NCBI GenBank assembly: GCA_036867785.1
Contig: CP145417.1
Span: forward strand, 372,001 to 436,000
DNA: 64,000 nucleotides
Direction of reading: 5' to 3'
Origin: Plasmodiophora brassicae
Taxonomy: Eukaryota > Endomyxa: Phytomyxea > Phytomyxea > Plasmodiophorida
Shown here: positions 9,496 to 21,165 of the stretch, piece after piece
Numbering within the stretch: position 1 is the stretch's first letter
Layout: every line of letters begins with the position of its first letter
The notes under the pieces: model-generated
The model's input: only the letters and a program-made list of their open reading frames with translations
What the model was told of the DNA's origin: nothing
The model's database searches: none
Position numbers and translations under genes: made by a program

Positions 9496-11557
9496 TCATA
9501 TTAAATCGAGAGGCTCGCCGTCGATGTCCTCATCGTCGGAGTCAAGGCCAAGCGCCTCGCCGTCGATGTCGACTTCTTCCTGTAGGGGGGTCGGCGGCGC
9601 CTTCCCGACAAACTTCTCTTCCAGTTGTTCAATGAACTCGCTCGGATAGAGAGACCAGGAGTGCCAGACGCGCAAGACTCGGACGACGCGTTCCTTCATG
9701 TGCTCCGCTGATAGACGCCCGTCGATCGCAGCGTATACCTCGTGTAGGCGATCAAACATGGCGTCCAACCGGTTCTGGAACTGGGTACGATAGTTCCAGG
9801 CGTTCCGCACGGTAGCAGACGACGAATTGTGAAGAACGTCGGAGACGAGATACAGCAATGCGATTGCATGTGGAATAGGTTCCTTCTCGTCTCCCCTGAG
9901 GCATACAGGTCAGCGCCCAATGCATCACGGCGGGACCCGTTTCGCATACCTCATGAGACGTGCTTCGATTTCGGCGGCAACATCGGCAGAATGGTCAGCA
10001 TGATCTAGCGCGAACGCCATAGCCATCGCGATTCGATACCGATCTGATGAAGATGCATGAAGCGCGGCAACAGCCGAGGCGACAACGTTCCTACCTGTAC
10101 TCAATGATGACAGCAGATCGTGGAGCTTCTCCTGGTTAGACCTGGAGAGTGACGACTTCGACTTTGCGCCATCCGACGAGGGCGCCGACTCGTCCGGTTG
10201 TCCAAGAGGCGGCGGAACCCATAATGGGCCGTGACAAGTCATTGCAAACGGCGCCGTTCGCCAGACATCCATGGTGTCTCCTTGAGACAGCGAATAAACC
10301 TTCCATCGGTAGTATACGTGCCCGGTCGAGCTCCGATCAAACAGGAATCGCCACTCCGGTTTCTCTTCCATCAAGGCCCTCTACAGACAACCGTTGAGCT
10401 GATGGAAACGATGCGGTCGTATAATGACGGGAACCTCAAACACAACGCCATGCTTTGCCGTGTACTGGGCTGCTAGATCAAGCCGAGCACGTTCGTCCCG
10501 GTCAACGGGGATGACCACGTTGATCTTGCAATGGTCTTTGGAGACAGTGAACGTCAAGTCAAGATTCGGTGCGGCTATATCAGCAGCGTGATTGATTGTG
10601 GACATTGGCGGCATGGGCAGAGCCTCGGCAGGTTGAGGGACAGCCTTGCCCCAGTTCATCCGCAGGGGCTGTCCTTCAAGGACGTAGCCCTGCAACTCCC
10701 GGAGAGCGTCGGCGGCGTCTTCACGACGCATGAAGGACACAAACCCGCACTTGCTTGATGTCGATCTTGCCGCCTCCTCCGAGCTTCGGGGCCACATCAC
10801 CTTCACAGATCCGATCGGGCCATACTTGCCGAATTCCAACAACAGCATCGTCTCGTTGACCGATGGTGCCAAATTTCCGACGTATAGGTTCGTCGACTGG
10901 ACGTCGCCATCATCTGCATGGGAACCTAATAGAAATCCTTCAGACCCCATCACACAGGGACCCCCGTCGCAACAGTTGTACCTCTGGGAGTCGACTGAAC
11001 CGGTGGTCTGGATGGTCGTTCACGCCGATCTTGTTCAGCCTCTCTATGCAGGACATTAGACAACATTGTTGAGTCCCACCTGAGCGGCACTAACTTCTTA
11101 AGCTCCTCAAGGAAAAGGTCAATATTCTTCGTCTTCTTCTGCTTTCTCAGAGGCCCGGCCTCGACAGGAGGAATCTGGGCAGGCTGATCGGCGGGTCCGT
11201 CCAGTCCTGTCCGTCGTCGTGTCGCCTCACCGGCACGAACGAACGATCTGCCTGACGACGAAGAGTCCGGCCCGCCTTCAAACGACGAAACAAAGGATTC
11301 GTATACGGCAGCTTGTTCAGCTTCCTCTCGCTAACGTACGGTATCAGCATCAGAGCCTGTGCCCGCGTGGCAAATGATCCACCTTCTTCTTCTCCTCAAG
11401 CCGTCGCTTCTCTTCCTCGAACGGATTCCGCACCAGCGACCGCATTTCAAACACGTTAGGGCGCGGTCGCTGACTGCTCGACTTCTGATGCACACACGTC
11501 AGCCGTCAACCGCCGCGCAACGTTCGCTCGCATCGCATGCTGAACCGATTTCGCCAT
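9496..11557 (-). CDS. U2SURP: U2 snRNP-associated splicing factor SR140/U2SURP
   Basis: Nuclear pre-mRNA splicing factor associated with the U2 snRNP. Eight exons on the minus strand (11557-11522, 11484-11383, 11330-11241, 11174-11080, 11043-10982, 10937-10435, 10380-9950, 9895-9496) give about 572 residues. In order: an N-terminal charged region (AAVYESFVSSFEGGP, then LFLEELKK) that matches the family; an RRM with NLYVGNL (RNP2) and SKCGFVSFMRREDA (RNP1), followed by the family-specific LRMNWGKAVPQP; a SURP-like module with WRFLFDRSSTGHVYYRWKV; and a CID domain with LYLVSDVLHNSS and VVRVLRVWHSWSLYP. The C-terminal RS-rich tail of animal homologues is absent and replaced by a short acidic end. 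Two proposed introns are only 36-37 bp, so those joins are less sure. Confidence 0.9.
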
Positions 11558-11929
11558 GACGACCTGTTGCTTCGGCTCCATGCCACCGCCCAGCGCCGGA
11601 CTGATGCGGACTGCGCGTGCTGATCGCGTCGCCCGTTCGGTTTGCCGCCCGTCCGCTCTACGAACGACGCAGCCGCCGCCCGGAATGACGCACTCGTTTG
11701 GCTGCCAACCGGCTCACACTGCGGTCAGAACCGGCGGACCGTAACGCGTCGTAAGGAACGCGTATAGACCGCCAGGTCAGCAGCTGTACTGTCGGTGCGT
11801 CCCGTTTCACGACTAAAAACGTGTGCGGGGCTGACTTAAGTGGCGTCGGCATTGACGTCACGACTCAACGACGTGTGTGTGTGACGGATTTTTGGTGCCA
11901 TTTGGTCATTGGGACGACGTCTGGGGCCA
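11558..11929. promoter_or_regulatory. Divergent intergenic region, U2SURP / thiolase
   Basis: The 372 bp between two divergent start codons probably hold both promoters. No TATA-like element was recognised. Open frames here are short and lack motifs. Confidence 0.4.
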
Positions 11930-13817
11930 ATGGACCGTGTTAGTCGTCTGCTGGGCCAGGCGTCGGCGCCGGCTCCGGATCCGCCAGGGAACTCGGGGCG
12001 GACGAAGGCGGTCGCTGTCGTTGTCGGCGGGTGCAGGACGCCGTTCGTAAAATCGTTCGGGTCGTTGCAGGAGGTCCGAGCGGGGTGGCGCGCTATGTGT
12101 GACCTTTGACGAATGTGGATGCTAGGTGGATGCCACTGCCCTAGGCGTCGCCTGCGTGCGGGGCCTGATCGAAAAGTACAAGATCGACCCCGTGATCGTC
12201 GATGACGTCATATGGGGCAACGTTGTCGTGAACACGTCAGCGCCGAACATTGCGAGGGAGATCGTTATTGACGCTAAATTGCCTCGCTCGATCCCAGGTA
12301 AAGTGGAACAGTTTCGCAAATATATGTACGGGTATGCCTCACCGTCGTACGTCGTCCTTAGGCGTTACTGTGTCTCGCGCCTGTCTGTCCGGCTTGCAAG
12401 CTATCGAGCAAGCTGTGACATTGATTGAAAGCGGATACGCGCATGTTGTTATAGCCGGCGGTTCTGATTCAACATCAAACGGGGAAATGCCTGTTCCGAG
12501 GTCAGCATGATCGGGCATCTGTTTTCGCTACTGGTAAACGCTGTTTCGGCAGGCATCTTACGAGAGCGCTGGGGAAATACGCATTAGGAGGCGGGAAGAA
12601 GGCCGGATGGTCGGGAGTTCGCACGCTTCTCTCTGAGGCAGGGTCCCCGTCGTCTTGGGTTCCGAAACAGAATGAAATTGCAGAGCGGTCTACAGGAAGA
12701 ACTATGGGATACCATTCGGATTTGATGGCGGAGATTCGTGGCGTCAGTCGAACGGAACAGGACGAGTTTGCCAAGTCAAGCCATGCGAAGGCATCATCTG
12801 CGCAGAAGGCGGGTTACCTAGCGGAGGAGATTGTTCCTGTACCGACCTCGCAAGGAAAGCTGGTTGACAAGGATGACATTATCCGAGGTTCTGTCATTCA
12901 TGCTATCCTGTACGTGCTTCCACTGAAGGCCATTTGTTTAGAGTCAATCGACGTGAAGAAGCTTGCGTCGTTGTCGCCGGCTTTTCGTTCAGAGAAGGAG
13001 CACGGCACTGTAACGGCGGCCTCTGCTTCTGCATTAACAGACGGTGCTTCTGCCGTTCTAATCATGTCGGCGACCAAGGCCAAGGAACTAGGTGCGTTCG
13101 AATTTGGTGACAGGGATATCAGCTACTTGAATGGATTCCCACAGGTTTTCCTACGGATGTGACGGTTGCCGGGTTTGCAACGTCGGCTGTTGATCCATAT
13201 CCTGAGCTTCTTATTGCACCAGCAATTGCTCTTCCCAGAGCCCTTCAACACGCAAGTAAATCGACAAGTGCTTTGTTCGTCGAGGTTTCAGGTGACCTGA
13301 CGATTTGCGTCTGTTTAGACTTGTCTTTGAAAGACATCGATATATTCGAAATTCACGAAGCATTTGCTGCCCAGGTCTGTACGTTTCGGTGAGTCGGCTA
13401 CGCGCCGTGACCGCCATATTGTTTAGGTACTCGCGACTCTGCGGGCACTCGCTTCTGACAAGTTCGCGAAAGAATGTACGCCCGCAATGTGGTATCATGT
13501 GATGGTAGAGCCGCTTACATTGATTGATTGTAGTTCTGGGGCGTGATAGTGCTGTTGGCACCATTCCTGCTGATAAGATCAATCCATGTGGAGGATCAGT
13601 CGCTATCGGGCATCCGTTCGCTGCAACCGGAGGCCGCCTGGTCATTTCCGCAACGAACCAGTTGCGAAGAACGGGTGAGTGCGCACCATTGGTGCTGATG
13701 GATCTGTTGGCCAGTGTAATTGACTTGGGTGTCGAAGGAAAACGGTATGCGCTTCTCTCCATCTGCGCTGCTGGAGGGATCGGGGGCGTTGCCATTCTAG
13801 AACACAAACGTGAATGA
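11930..13817 (+). CDS. HADHB: Mitochondrial trifunctional protein beta subunit (3-ketoacyl-CoA thiolase)
   Basis: Thiolase that cleaves 3-ketoacyl-CoA to acetyl-CoA and a shortened acyl-CoA in fatty-acid beta-oxidation. Nine exons (11930-12073, 12126-12297, 12362-12500, 12553-12887, 12942-13091, 13145-13255, 13319-13374, 13427-13475, 13534-13817) encode 479 residues, the size of human HADHB. Catalytic elements are present: nucleophile Cys in VSRACLSGLQA, EIHEAFAAQ, His in AIGHPFAATGGR and the second Cys in SICAAGGIGG. The long middle insert (TGRTMGYHSDLMAEIRGVSR, GTVTAASASALTDGAS) is typical of HADHB/FadI rather than of cytosolic acetyl-CoA acetyltransferases. An N-terminal stretch with few acidic residues could be a mitochondrial presequence. 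The partner alpha subunit is not in the window. Confidence 0.92.
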
Positions 13818-13929
13818 TACGACATGTTTGGCAGGAAGCACACATCCACTTTCTACATCATATACAGTGTCGTTTTCTCCTGCGATAGTTTGGTCACAGC
13901 AACGACCTAATCGTCTGTATTGTGCTGGA

Positions 13930-14118
13930 TCACTTGACGGCGTACGACATGTACTCGGTGCCAAGGACAAATGCAGTGCAACCCAAAAGTAACTTAGTCT
14001 TCGTCCCGTCCTCGACCCGTTCGCTCCATGCCACCAGCTTGCGTACCACGTCGTTGGCCATGGCCCGCTCTTCAAGCATCTTTAGACGCCCCTTGACATT
14101 GCGCCACCGCGTCCACAT
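13930..14118 (-). CDS. Possible small membrane protein
   Basis: A 62-codon frame with basic N-terminal half (MWTRWRNVKGRLKMLEERAM) and one hydrophobic segment near the C-terminus (KLLLGCTAFVLGTEYMSYAV). The frame is open further upstream to an acceptor-like CTCTAG at about 14175, so it could be the last exon of a longer gene, perhaps of the RING gene upstream, but every donor I tried there is in the wrong phase. I recognise no family. Confidence 0.25.
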   Translation of the reverse strand: MWTRWRNVKGRLKMLEERAMANDVVRKLVAWSERVEDGTKTKLLLGCTAFVLGTEYMSYAVK

Positions 14119-14198
14119 CGGAGACAATGACCGGAACCGCCGAAGCGCGTCCAGGGCATTGTCTAGAGTTCACGCCGGTAATGGGACGTGTATTGCGA

Positions 14199-14962
14199 TC
14201 AGGACGGGGACTCGGACGTATCGCTTAGGTCGTCGTCAGCGGATGCGCTCGAGTTGGAACGCAGAGACGATGCCACTGATTGCCGTTGCCCCTGCCAGGT
14301 GCGCTGCTCTTCCTCATCGTCAACACTGGAGAACGGCGACACCATCACGTCATGGTCAGCGTCGTTGTCGACGCTAACGGCCGACGGCTGCCTGTACTGG
14401 AACCGTCGTATCCCAGTGATTCGCAGAAACGGAGGATCATCCAGCATCTCCACAAGCAGCGGCGCGAACCGGTTCCTATCCTGAACGGGCGCCGCGGGCG
14501 CTAGAATCGGTGCTCGACAGTTTGGACAACTTCTGGGGCTGTCCGGCGCGCTTAACCACTAGAAACCTGTCGCCTGAGCTTGGTCCTGGCGAGGCAAAGT
14601 GTGCGACCTACCGGTTGGAGGCACGCCCTGTGGAACTCGTGTCCACATGGGACCACCTGGCGGTCGGTCCGCACCATCTCGAAACAGATCGAGCACGTTA
14701 CGTTGGAGATGGCGCTTATCGGGTCGCCACGTGCGGCAGGTGCTGACGGATCATCCTGCAGATCGGTGCAGATAGCGATGGCGGGTTCGGGTAGGACTAA
14801 GGCTGGCATGGGTGGTGGCAGTACCGGACGGTGCCGATGCGAACGTGCCGTCGACGCTCGGAACGCACTTCGTCGCATGTGGGGCATGGGGAGCACCCTG
14901 CGATTCAGGCGGACCACCATCCGGCTCGGGCTGTCGGATGTCCCTGATCCGTCTTCCTGCAT
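14199..14962 (-). CDS. RING-H2 finger protein
   Basis: Putative E3 ubiquitin ligase of 236 residues in two exons (14962-14612 and 14558-14199; 53 bp phase-0 intron). The first ~85 residues are Pro/Ala/Arg-rich. The RING-H2 finger reads CSICFEMVRTDRQVVPCGHE, FHRACLQP and, across the intron, WLSAPDSPRSCPNC; all eight zinc ligands are present and the intron falls just before the conserved tryptophan, as it does in the RING gene at 6637. The C-terminal ~100 residues are acidic and serine-rich, ending SESPS. No transmembrane segment is visible. The start codon is the first in-frame ATG; additional upstream exons are possible. Confidence 0.75.
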
Positions 14963-15325
14963 TCGCCAAATGGGCCAGACCGCGTTGTCAGACGAATATC
15001 AACGCAAGGCATCCCATTCATCTGGATTGTTCCCGAACGTCGACATGGTGCACCGAGCCGTGTCGCCCTTGTCTATGGCCAGCGCGCTATGGACCTAACA
15101 CGGGCATCGACCATCGGGCTCGCGTCATTTCAAAGCGGAAGAGCGAGGGACCCTCCTACCTAACGTTGGTCTTCGATGAGCATGATCGTCACAACTGCAG
15201 CAGCCACTTTGGGACAACGGGGTGGCACCCGCCACAGATAACGTAGAACAACCCGGCCGGGGCTGACGTACCTCCTGACGATCTTAACGCGTAATCGCTG
15301 TGCACTGATTGCACCGGCGGCTGCG
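14963..15325. promoter_or_regulatory. Divergent intergenic region
   Basis: About 360 bp between the divergently transcribed RING gene and the EF-hand/WD40 gene; presumed to hold both promoters. No recognisable core element. Confidence 0.35.
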
Positions 15326-18300
15326 ATGTCTACCTACAGCATCCGTCTGGTCCCAGGCCGACCGATCGTAAGGACGGAAACCGCTCTTCTTCCTGCCCAC
15401 GCCGTAACGATGCTCGGCTAGGCGGGTCTGTCCGGGAAGCTGACAAGCGCTGCTCGCTCGGTGGCCGGTGCCCGTACTGCTGATCGTGCGGCGCCGAACG
15501 CAACAGCGAACGGGAACGCGGGCGACGGTGGTCGGCAGAGCGCGGCGCATCGCGTCGGGGTCGTTCGACGGCCACCGCATGGGACGCCGCAGGTCGTGCT
15601 CGGCGATGACGACGCGCGGGGCACGCCACGGTCGATGCTCAACGAGCATATCAGCGTCCTGCGTAACGTCATGCAAGCCATCCTGCTCAGCCTCGACGCC
15701 ATCGGCCTGGACATCATCCAGGACCAGTTCGCCAAATGCAGCAACCACGAGATGACGATCGAGCAGGTCCGTTCGCTGGGCCCCATATGGCAGGTGGATC
15801 GGCACCCCTGAGCCCCATTGCCATAGTTTGTCACCATGATGGTCAGGATGACGTGCCATCCAACGGCCGGCCTGTTCGAGCAGGTCCTTGTCGATCGCGT
15901 CGAGGTGGCGCAGGCCCTCGCTGAGCTGTTCGACACCATGGATCTCGATGGTATCTATGTCATCACTTGCGTCATTCGACCGGCCAACAGTGCTCAATTG
16001 CTGCTCCAGGCAACCATACGATCGAGTTCGGGGAGTTCCTGGAGACCTGCATCCACTGGGGGTTATCGGCCGGCAGCGGTATCGAGTCCCGGCAGGTCTT
16101 GAGCGCCCCGCTGCAGAAGTTCACGATGGGGCCGACCGCCCACGTCGACAAACGGACGACCCGTACGCTGCTAACGTACATCGAGCCACTTGACATTGTC
16201 CTGTTGTTCCAACCCAACGCGAAGAAGATCAAGCTCGTCGTAAGACGTCGTAACGCCACGATCGCCTAAGCGCGCGACTCACCAGAACGGTGCAGGATCC
16301 CGACTACCTGAACGTGACAAAGACACTGCACCTAGGGAACAAGAATGTGAGCGCGTTCGAATGGATCCCATACGATTCTACTGGCATCGTTCGGAAGCTA
16401 CTGGCGACGTCCGCGCCGAAGGCGATCCAACTTTGGGAGGGGATGTCCACCGGTGGAAGGTCGTTCCGCGTTGGAAGTTCGTGCACTCGTCGATACTGAC
16501 GCTGCGATAGGTTCACCGTGCAGTCTGAGATCCCGATTCGAATTGCGGTGACGTGTCTGAAATGGATGCCGGCCGCCGACCTCCTTCTCGGCGGCGGAAC
16601 CAATGGCGTCCTGTACGGGTGGAACCTGGATGGCGTCATGAAGAAATCGCTGACCGGGCATTCATGCGGTATCACGACGTTGCTGGTCGTCCCTGGCAGC
16701 CACCAGGTCGCTCAATTTGTCGTCGAACACGAACGTGTGGCTGAACGTTCTGCAGGTTCTGACCGGGAGTTCCGACAGGACGATCCGATTATGGGATTTC
16801 GAGTTCGGCCATGGGTTGAAGATGCACTACAAAGGGCACCAAGGCAAGGTGACCTGCCTTGCAGTGAATAACGAAGGCAAGGAGTTCGTTAGCGGGTCGT
16901 CGGCGAACGAACTCCTGGTCTGGAGCCTCACCGACCGCAACGTCTTGCATTCGTATGATCGTGAATATCCTCCTCTGACGTCTCCGCTGACATGCTTCGA
17001 CAGGATCAATGGGCATAAACACGCGGTCACATTCGTGACGTTCGTGCCTGGGTCGCCCGAGTTCATCTCAGGCGACCAGTCGGGGACGTTCATGATCTGG
17101 GACACTCGCCTGACGTTCTCGCTGGTGCAGACGTTATCCGCTGCTGAACAGGGATTCTACATCGGCGCGACGCTTTGCACGAAACGAGACGCGCGACTGG
17201 TAGTCCCGTTTGACGTCGACCTGATGAGCTGGGACCAGAAGACGCAACGCCCACTGATGAGGCGCAAACGTGAGGTGACCGAACATATTGAGGAATACCT
17301 GATATACGCCGCATACGTTGACGTCACGTGCTCGTTCATCACGGCGACGTCACGAACAGGTTAGTCCTGGCTGACGATAAGAAGAAGGGGACGTGACACC
17401 CATGCCAGTAACGTTCTGGAACGCGTTGAACGGGTGCCTGAAGGAGCAATACGATGACCTGATGGACGGCTACGAGATATCGGCGATCTGCATTGATGAC
17501 ACCCAGCGGAAGATCATCATCGGTGATGTCACCGGCCGCATTCGCGTCTTCAACTCCATGTCTGGTATGCAAAGAAGTTCGACAGCGTCATCGGGAAAGG
17601 CTAACGATGGACGGAAGGACGTGTCATGAAGGTCCTTGAAGGACACAGTGGCGAAGTCATTGCCCTTCAGTACGTGAGCTCGATCAAGTAGGTGGATCCG
17701 TGCTCTTGAAGTTGACACTGTGCCTGAGGCTTGCTCACTCCAGGACGGTGGTGTCTCTTGGCCGCGATCTTCATTTCAAAGCACATGATGAGGTTCGCCC
17801 TCGATTTATTTGTTGCCCTTCCTCTGCGCCGCGCGCGTTAATGCTGTGGCAACAGGCCCCACAACAGCATTGCCCTGTGATACTGAACGTCAACCTGCAC
17901 CACCACTCGGTGGAGAGCCCAACGGCCATAGCGACGTCATCGAATCTGGGCGTGATGGCGGTGGGCGATTCTCACGGCCGGATCATCATCTGGGATATTC
18001 AACTCGGAGCGCTTCTGGAGCACATCCGCCCTGCGATATCGAACGCGATCGCAACCATGAAGATCCTGGATCCGTACCCGTTGCTGGCTGTGGCCGACGG
18101 CACGCCATCCGTTGTTATATACGCGCTGCACCCGCTGTCAAGCCACGCCCAGTGCCTGCAGATCGTCGATGGGCGCGCGGGAGATATCATCAGCCTGACG
18201 TTCGACGGCATACGATCCCTGCTCTACACTGGCGACGCCATCGGGAACGTTGCCGGTTACTCGGTACGGGTGGGCACGCTATTGGGCAACTGATCAAACG

Positions 18301-19349
18301 CTGACGATTGCGCCCAGATGCAACACATGCTGGACGACAAGGGCATCCATCCAGTATCAACGACATCTTTCGACAAAGACGCGCGCATGACCGCCATGCG
18401 CGCCAGCATCGTCCTTCATCACGGCAGCGTCCTGGATCGCCGCCCGACGCTCAAGCATCTCGCATCGCTGAACACGTACGGCCTACCTCGTACGTATTCG
18501 TTCCGTCCGTGCGACACAGCGATCTCGTTGCTGGGGCACATCCAGGACCCGACATCCCTTGTCGTGCTGTCGTACAGTCCGCATCTGTCCGTCTGGACGC
18601 CGTCAGGTGAACCACTCGGTAAGGTCGGCACGCTGGACATCAGCCGGAGGTCGTTGCAGGCGACCGCCTGGAAGGTAACTCCAGCCACAGAGAGCGCATT
18701 GCATATATGACGGCGCGCCCTAATGTCCGTCGTGCAGTTCCCGGTCAACACGGAACGACGATTGGCGCGCGCCAACGCGGTCGCCGCGCAAGTCGTCCAG
18801 ATAATGGACCAGGATCCCGGTGGGCACGACTTCCTGCTGCGACTCGATCAGCGGAAGCGCATGGCGACCAGAGCAGTGGACAGTGCCGCGTCAGCGGCTG
18901 ATTTCGATGAAAGCGGATCGAGCGACACCACGCAGGGCGGACCTCGCCGGAGGTCTTCACTTGCGACTCTTTCGTCGTTGATGTCGTTGAACAGCAACGT
19001 GTTCGTGACGCAGCATGCGGGCGCGCCGCTGGTAACGGAGGACGACCTGGTGCGATTGCGGTCCGGGTCGATGACGTTCGACGAGCGCGTTCAGGTTCGG
19101 CAGAAGATGTCGACAGCGGGGATGGACCCGGTTAGGGCGTTCCCTCGGACCTGGAAGAAATCCAACTTGGGCATCATGGAATCGCCGCCGATCAGCAATG
19201 CCCCGTCGAGAATGAACACGCAGCGGTCGCTATCGGGCAGGTCCCTTCACAGCGCTTCATCCATGCGCCGGTCCTCATCAGAAGCCATTGGCATTAAGAA
19301 GCAGTCTGTTTACCAAACCAGAAGCAAACTTAGATCCAAGGCCATATAA
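15326..19349 (+). CDS. EF-hand and WD40-repeat protein, CFAP337/WDR49-like
   Basis: Large axoneme-type protein of about 1149 residues. Twelve exons: 15326-15367, 15422-15793, 15827-15950, 16010-16239, 16296-16462, 16511-16706, 16756-17359, 17409-17564, 17618-17687, 17744-18263, 18318-18674, 18738-19349. An N-terminal EF-hand (FDTMDLDG joined across an intron to NHTIEFGEFLETC) is followed by many WD40 units: FEWIPYD, LTGSSDRTIRLWDFEFGHGL, VSGSSANELLVWSL, FISGDQSGTFMIWD, TFWNALNG, IIIGDVTGRIRVFNSMSGR, LEGHSGEV and VGDSHGRIIIWDIQ. The C-terminus begins WKFPVNTERR and is then a Ser/Arg-rich tail. This architecture matches the WDR49/WDR64 group (CFAP337), known from cilia; exact orthology is inferred. 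The 33 bp intron at 15794-15826 and a possible extra 63 bp in-frame intron near 17821 are the least certain joins. Confidence 0.8.
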
Positions 19350-19417
19350 ACGACTTTGACGCAATTAAGACACGCAGGGCACGTTTGCATCGAACGTCGT
19401 GGTCGACAAGCTCGCGT

Positions 19418-20257
19418 TTAGTTCTTGCAATGGACAGCGTTGCAGAAAGGGTGCCGGTCGATATCGATTAGTCGGATGCGGCGATGACGGCTCAGTCGAA
19501 GCATGCGTCTGAGGAGATCGCGTGCATCGGCCGACAGGTAGTCGGGTAAGTCAAGGGCGCCTTTCCCGTTGCGCTGCGGCACCTCGCCGGTCACCATCTC
19601 GTGCAGGACGACACCGAGCGACCAGACGTCGGCAGGTTCGCCACGAGCCACCATCCAGTCCTGGGACACTTCCGGCGCTTGGTACCCGGGCGTACCGGCA
19701 TTCGACAGGAGAACTTGGCGTCGGGGCCCCATTCGCCTACTGGCACCGAAATCCGCCAGCTTGGCGTTCCCGTTGGCGTCGATGAGTATGTTGCTGCCCT
19801 TGACGTCCAGGTGTGCGACTCCATGACGATAACAGTAGACGAGCGCGTCCTGGACCTGAAGGAGAATTCGGCAAGCGTCGCTTTCATTTAGGCGACCATG
19901 TCGGGCGATAAGGTCGTCGAGCGTGCCGCGTGGTACGAGTTCCGTTACAAGGAAGGCCCGCGTTCCACTGACAATGCTGTCGATCGGTGTGACAATGCGA
20001 GCGTGGTTCTTCAGAATCTGGTGAATCTCGAGCTCCCGTTCCCAACTGTCCCTCGACGTATCGATCTGTTTCAGGGCAACCGCGTGCCCTGTCGTCAGGT
20101 CCACAGCGCTATGCACGGCAGACAGCGCCGGGTTGCTCAAGCGCCTGCCCACGACATATCGTCCCCCGACAATCCGGCTCTCGTTCGTCGCGGCCCAAGC
20201 CGGAGCGCAGACGACGACCCAAATCAGCAGGCATCGCTGAGCAACAAATCGTGCCAT
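19418..20257 (-). CDS. Predicted secreted protein kinase
   Basis: A 279-residue, intronless protein with an N-terminal signal peptide (MARFVAQRCLLIWVVVCAPA followed by WAATNES) directly ahead of a kinase domain. The glycine loop is degenerate: GRRLSNPALSAVH has none of the usual GxGxxG spacing. The rest is conserved: VALKQID lysine, VAHLDVKGSNILID (HLD in place of HRD, catalytic Asp and Asn kept), KLADFGAS (DFG), APE in GYQAPEV and DVWSLGVVLHEMVTGEVP. The start at 20257 is the first ATG; upstream in-frame codons lack an ATG. The protein may phosphorylate substrates in the secretory pathway or outside the cell; a host target is speculation. The nearest family by motifs is STE/MAPKKK-like, uncertain. 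Confidence 0.8.
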   Translation of the reverse strand: MARFVAQRCLLIWVVVCAPAWAATNESRIVGGRYVVGRRLSNPALSAVHSAVDLTTGHAVALKQIDTSRDSWERELEIHQILKNHARIVTPIDSIVSGTRAFLVTELVPRGTLDDLIARHGRLNESDACRILLQVQDALVYCYRHGVAHLDVKGSNILIDANGNAKLADFGASRRMGPRRQVLLSNAGTPGYQAPEVSQDWMVARGEPADVWSLGVVLHEMVTGEVPQRNGKGALDLPDYLSADARDLLRRMLRLSRHRRIRLIDIDRHPFCNAVHCKN

Positions 20258-20424
20258 GATGATGACGACGACGAGGTGCGTCGCGTCAAGGACGGACAAC
20301 GAGACGGTGGTGGTCTTGCAGGATCGTCCTGACGTCTATTTCTGGCGAAAACGGACGACTCTGCTCGGATCGGCTACCCCTCCGCGAGCCGAAGACGATG
20401 CCACGTGTGTAAACACCGTTTGCA

Positions 20425-21060
20425 TTATTGTTCTTGTGTTGATGTCATGCAGCACCATTGCAACATGGTGGAGATACCACAGGTGCCGAACCACCCTTCG
20501 GCGCTTGGCGTCCTGCTGTCCAGACGTCCGTCGCCGATATCAACAGCACAGTGAACGGGAGACTGGCCGATTGCGTCTTGGGCATCACATCGTCTCGTCA
20601 ATGGACTTGGCGGGACGTCCGGGACGACATTCAACGGCAACATCGACAGGGAGCGCGACCGTCGGCGCATTCCACATTGTGTCTCCGCCGACGAATGAGA
20701 ATGACTCCATCGGCACGAGTTCGAGGATGCGTCCACCTCGTCGGGAACATCGCCCATGTGCACCAGGTGTTCGCCACCGCAACCCGAACCATCGTGGCAG
20801 ATGGCTTCAGATGTGCCCCTACCAACAGATTCGGCATCATCTTCATAAGGTTCCGCTAGGTCCTCCAGCAACTGGACGTTGCTGGTGGTCCGCATCGGCT
20901 CAATGCACTCGCGTCGTACTACCCCTGGTACGGTGGGCAGGACAAGCTCGACATCGTCGTGGTCTTTCAGGACTTGCGTTAGCACGCCAGCGGATATCGC
21001 CATGAAGTCCAGGCTAGGCTTCCAGGCGTCGTCATCGTCGTCGTCATCTGCAGACGACAT
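20425..21060 (-). CDS. Hypothetical acidic protein
   Basis: A 211-codon frame opening with a good ATG and an aspartate run (MSSADDDDDDD), then DFMAISAGVLTQVLKDHDDV. The second half is Ser/Cys-rich and may be a read-through of an intron. There is no recognisable domain. It lies between the kinase and the EF-hand gene on the same strand. It is kept because the first ~80 codons look protein-like. Confidence 0.35.
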   Translation of the reverse strand: MSSADDDDDDDAWKPSLDFMAISAGVLTQVLKDHDDVELVLPTVPGVVRRECIEPMRTTSNVQLLEDLAEPYEDDAESVGRGTSEAICHDGSGCGGEHLVHMGDVPDEVDASSNSCRWSHSHSSAETQCGMRRRSRSLSMLPLNVVPDVPPSPLTRRCDAQDAIGQSPVHCAVDIGDGRLDSRTPSAEGWFGTCGISTMLQWCCMTSTQEQ

Positions 21061-21165
21061 ATTACAGGGCCCTACGCGGACGTCCTCGTCGGACCCGATC
21101 TACGTTTATGAACGTTGGAAGATTAATCCCGGTACTGAGCACGCACCAGGAATCCATCCACGCCG

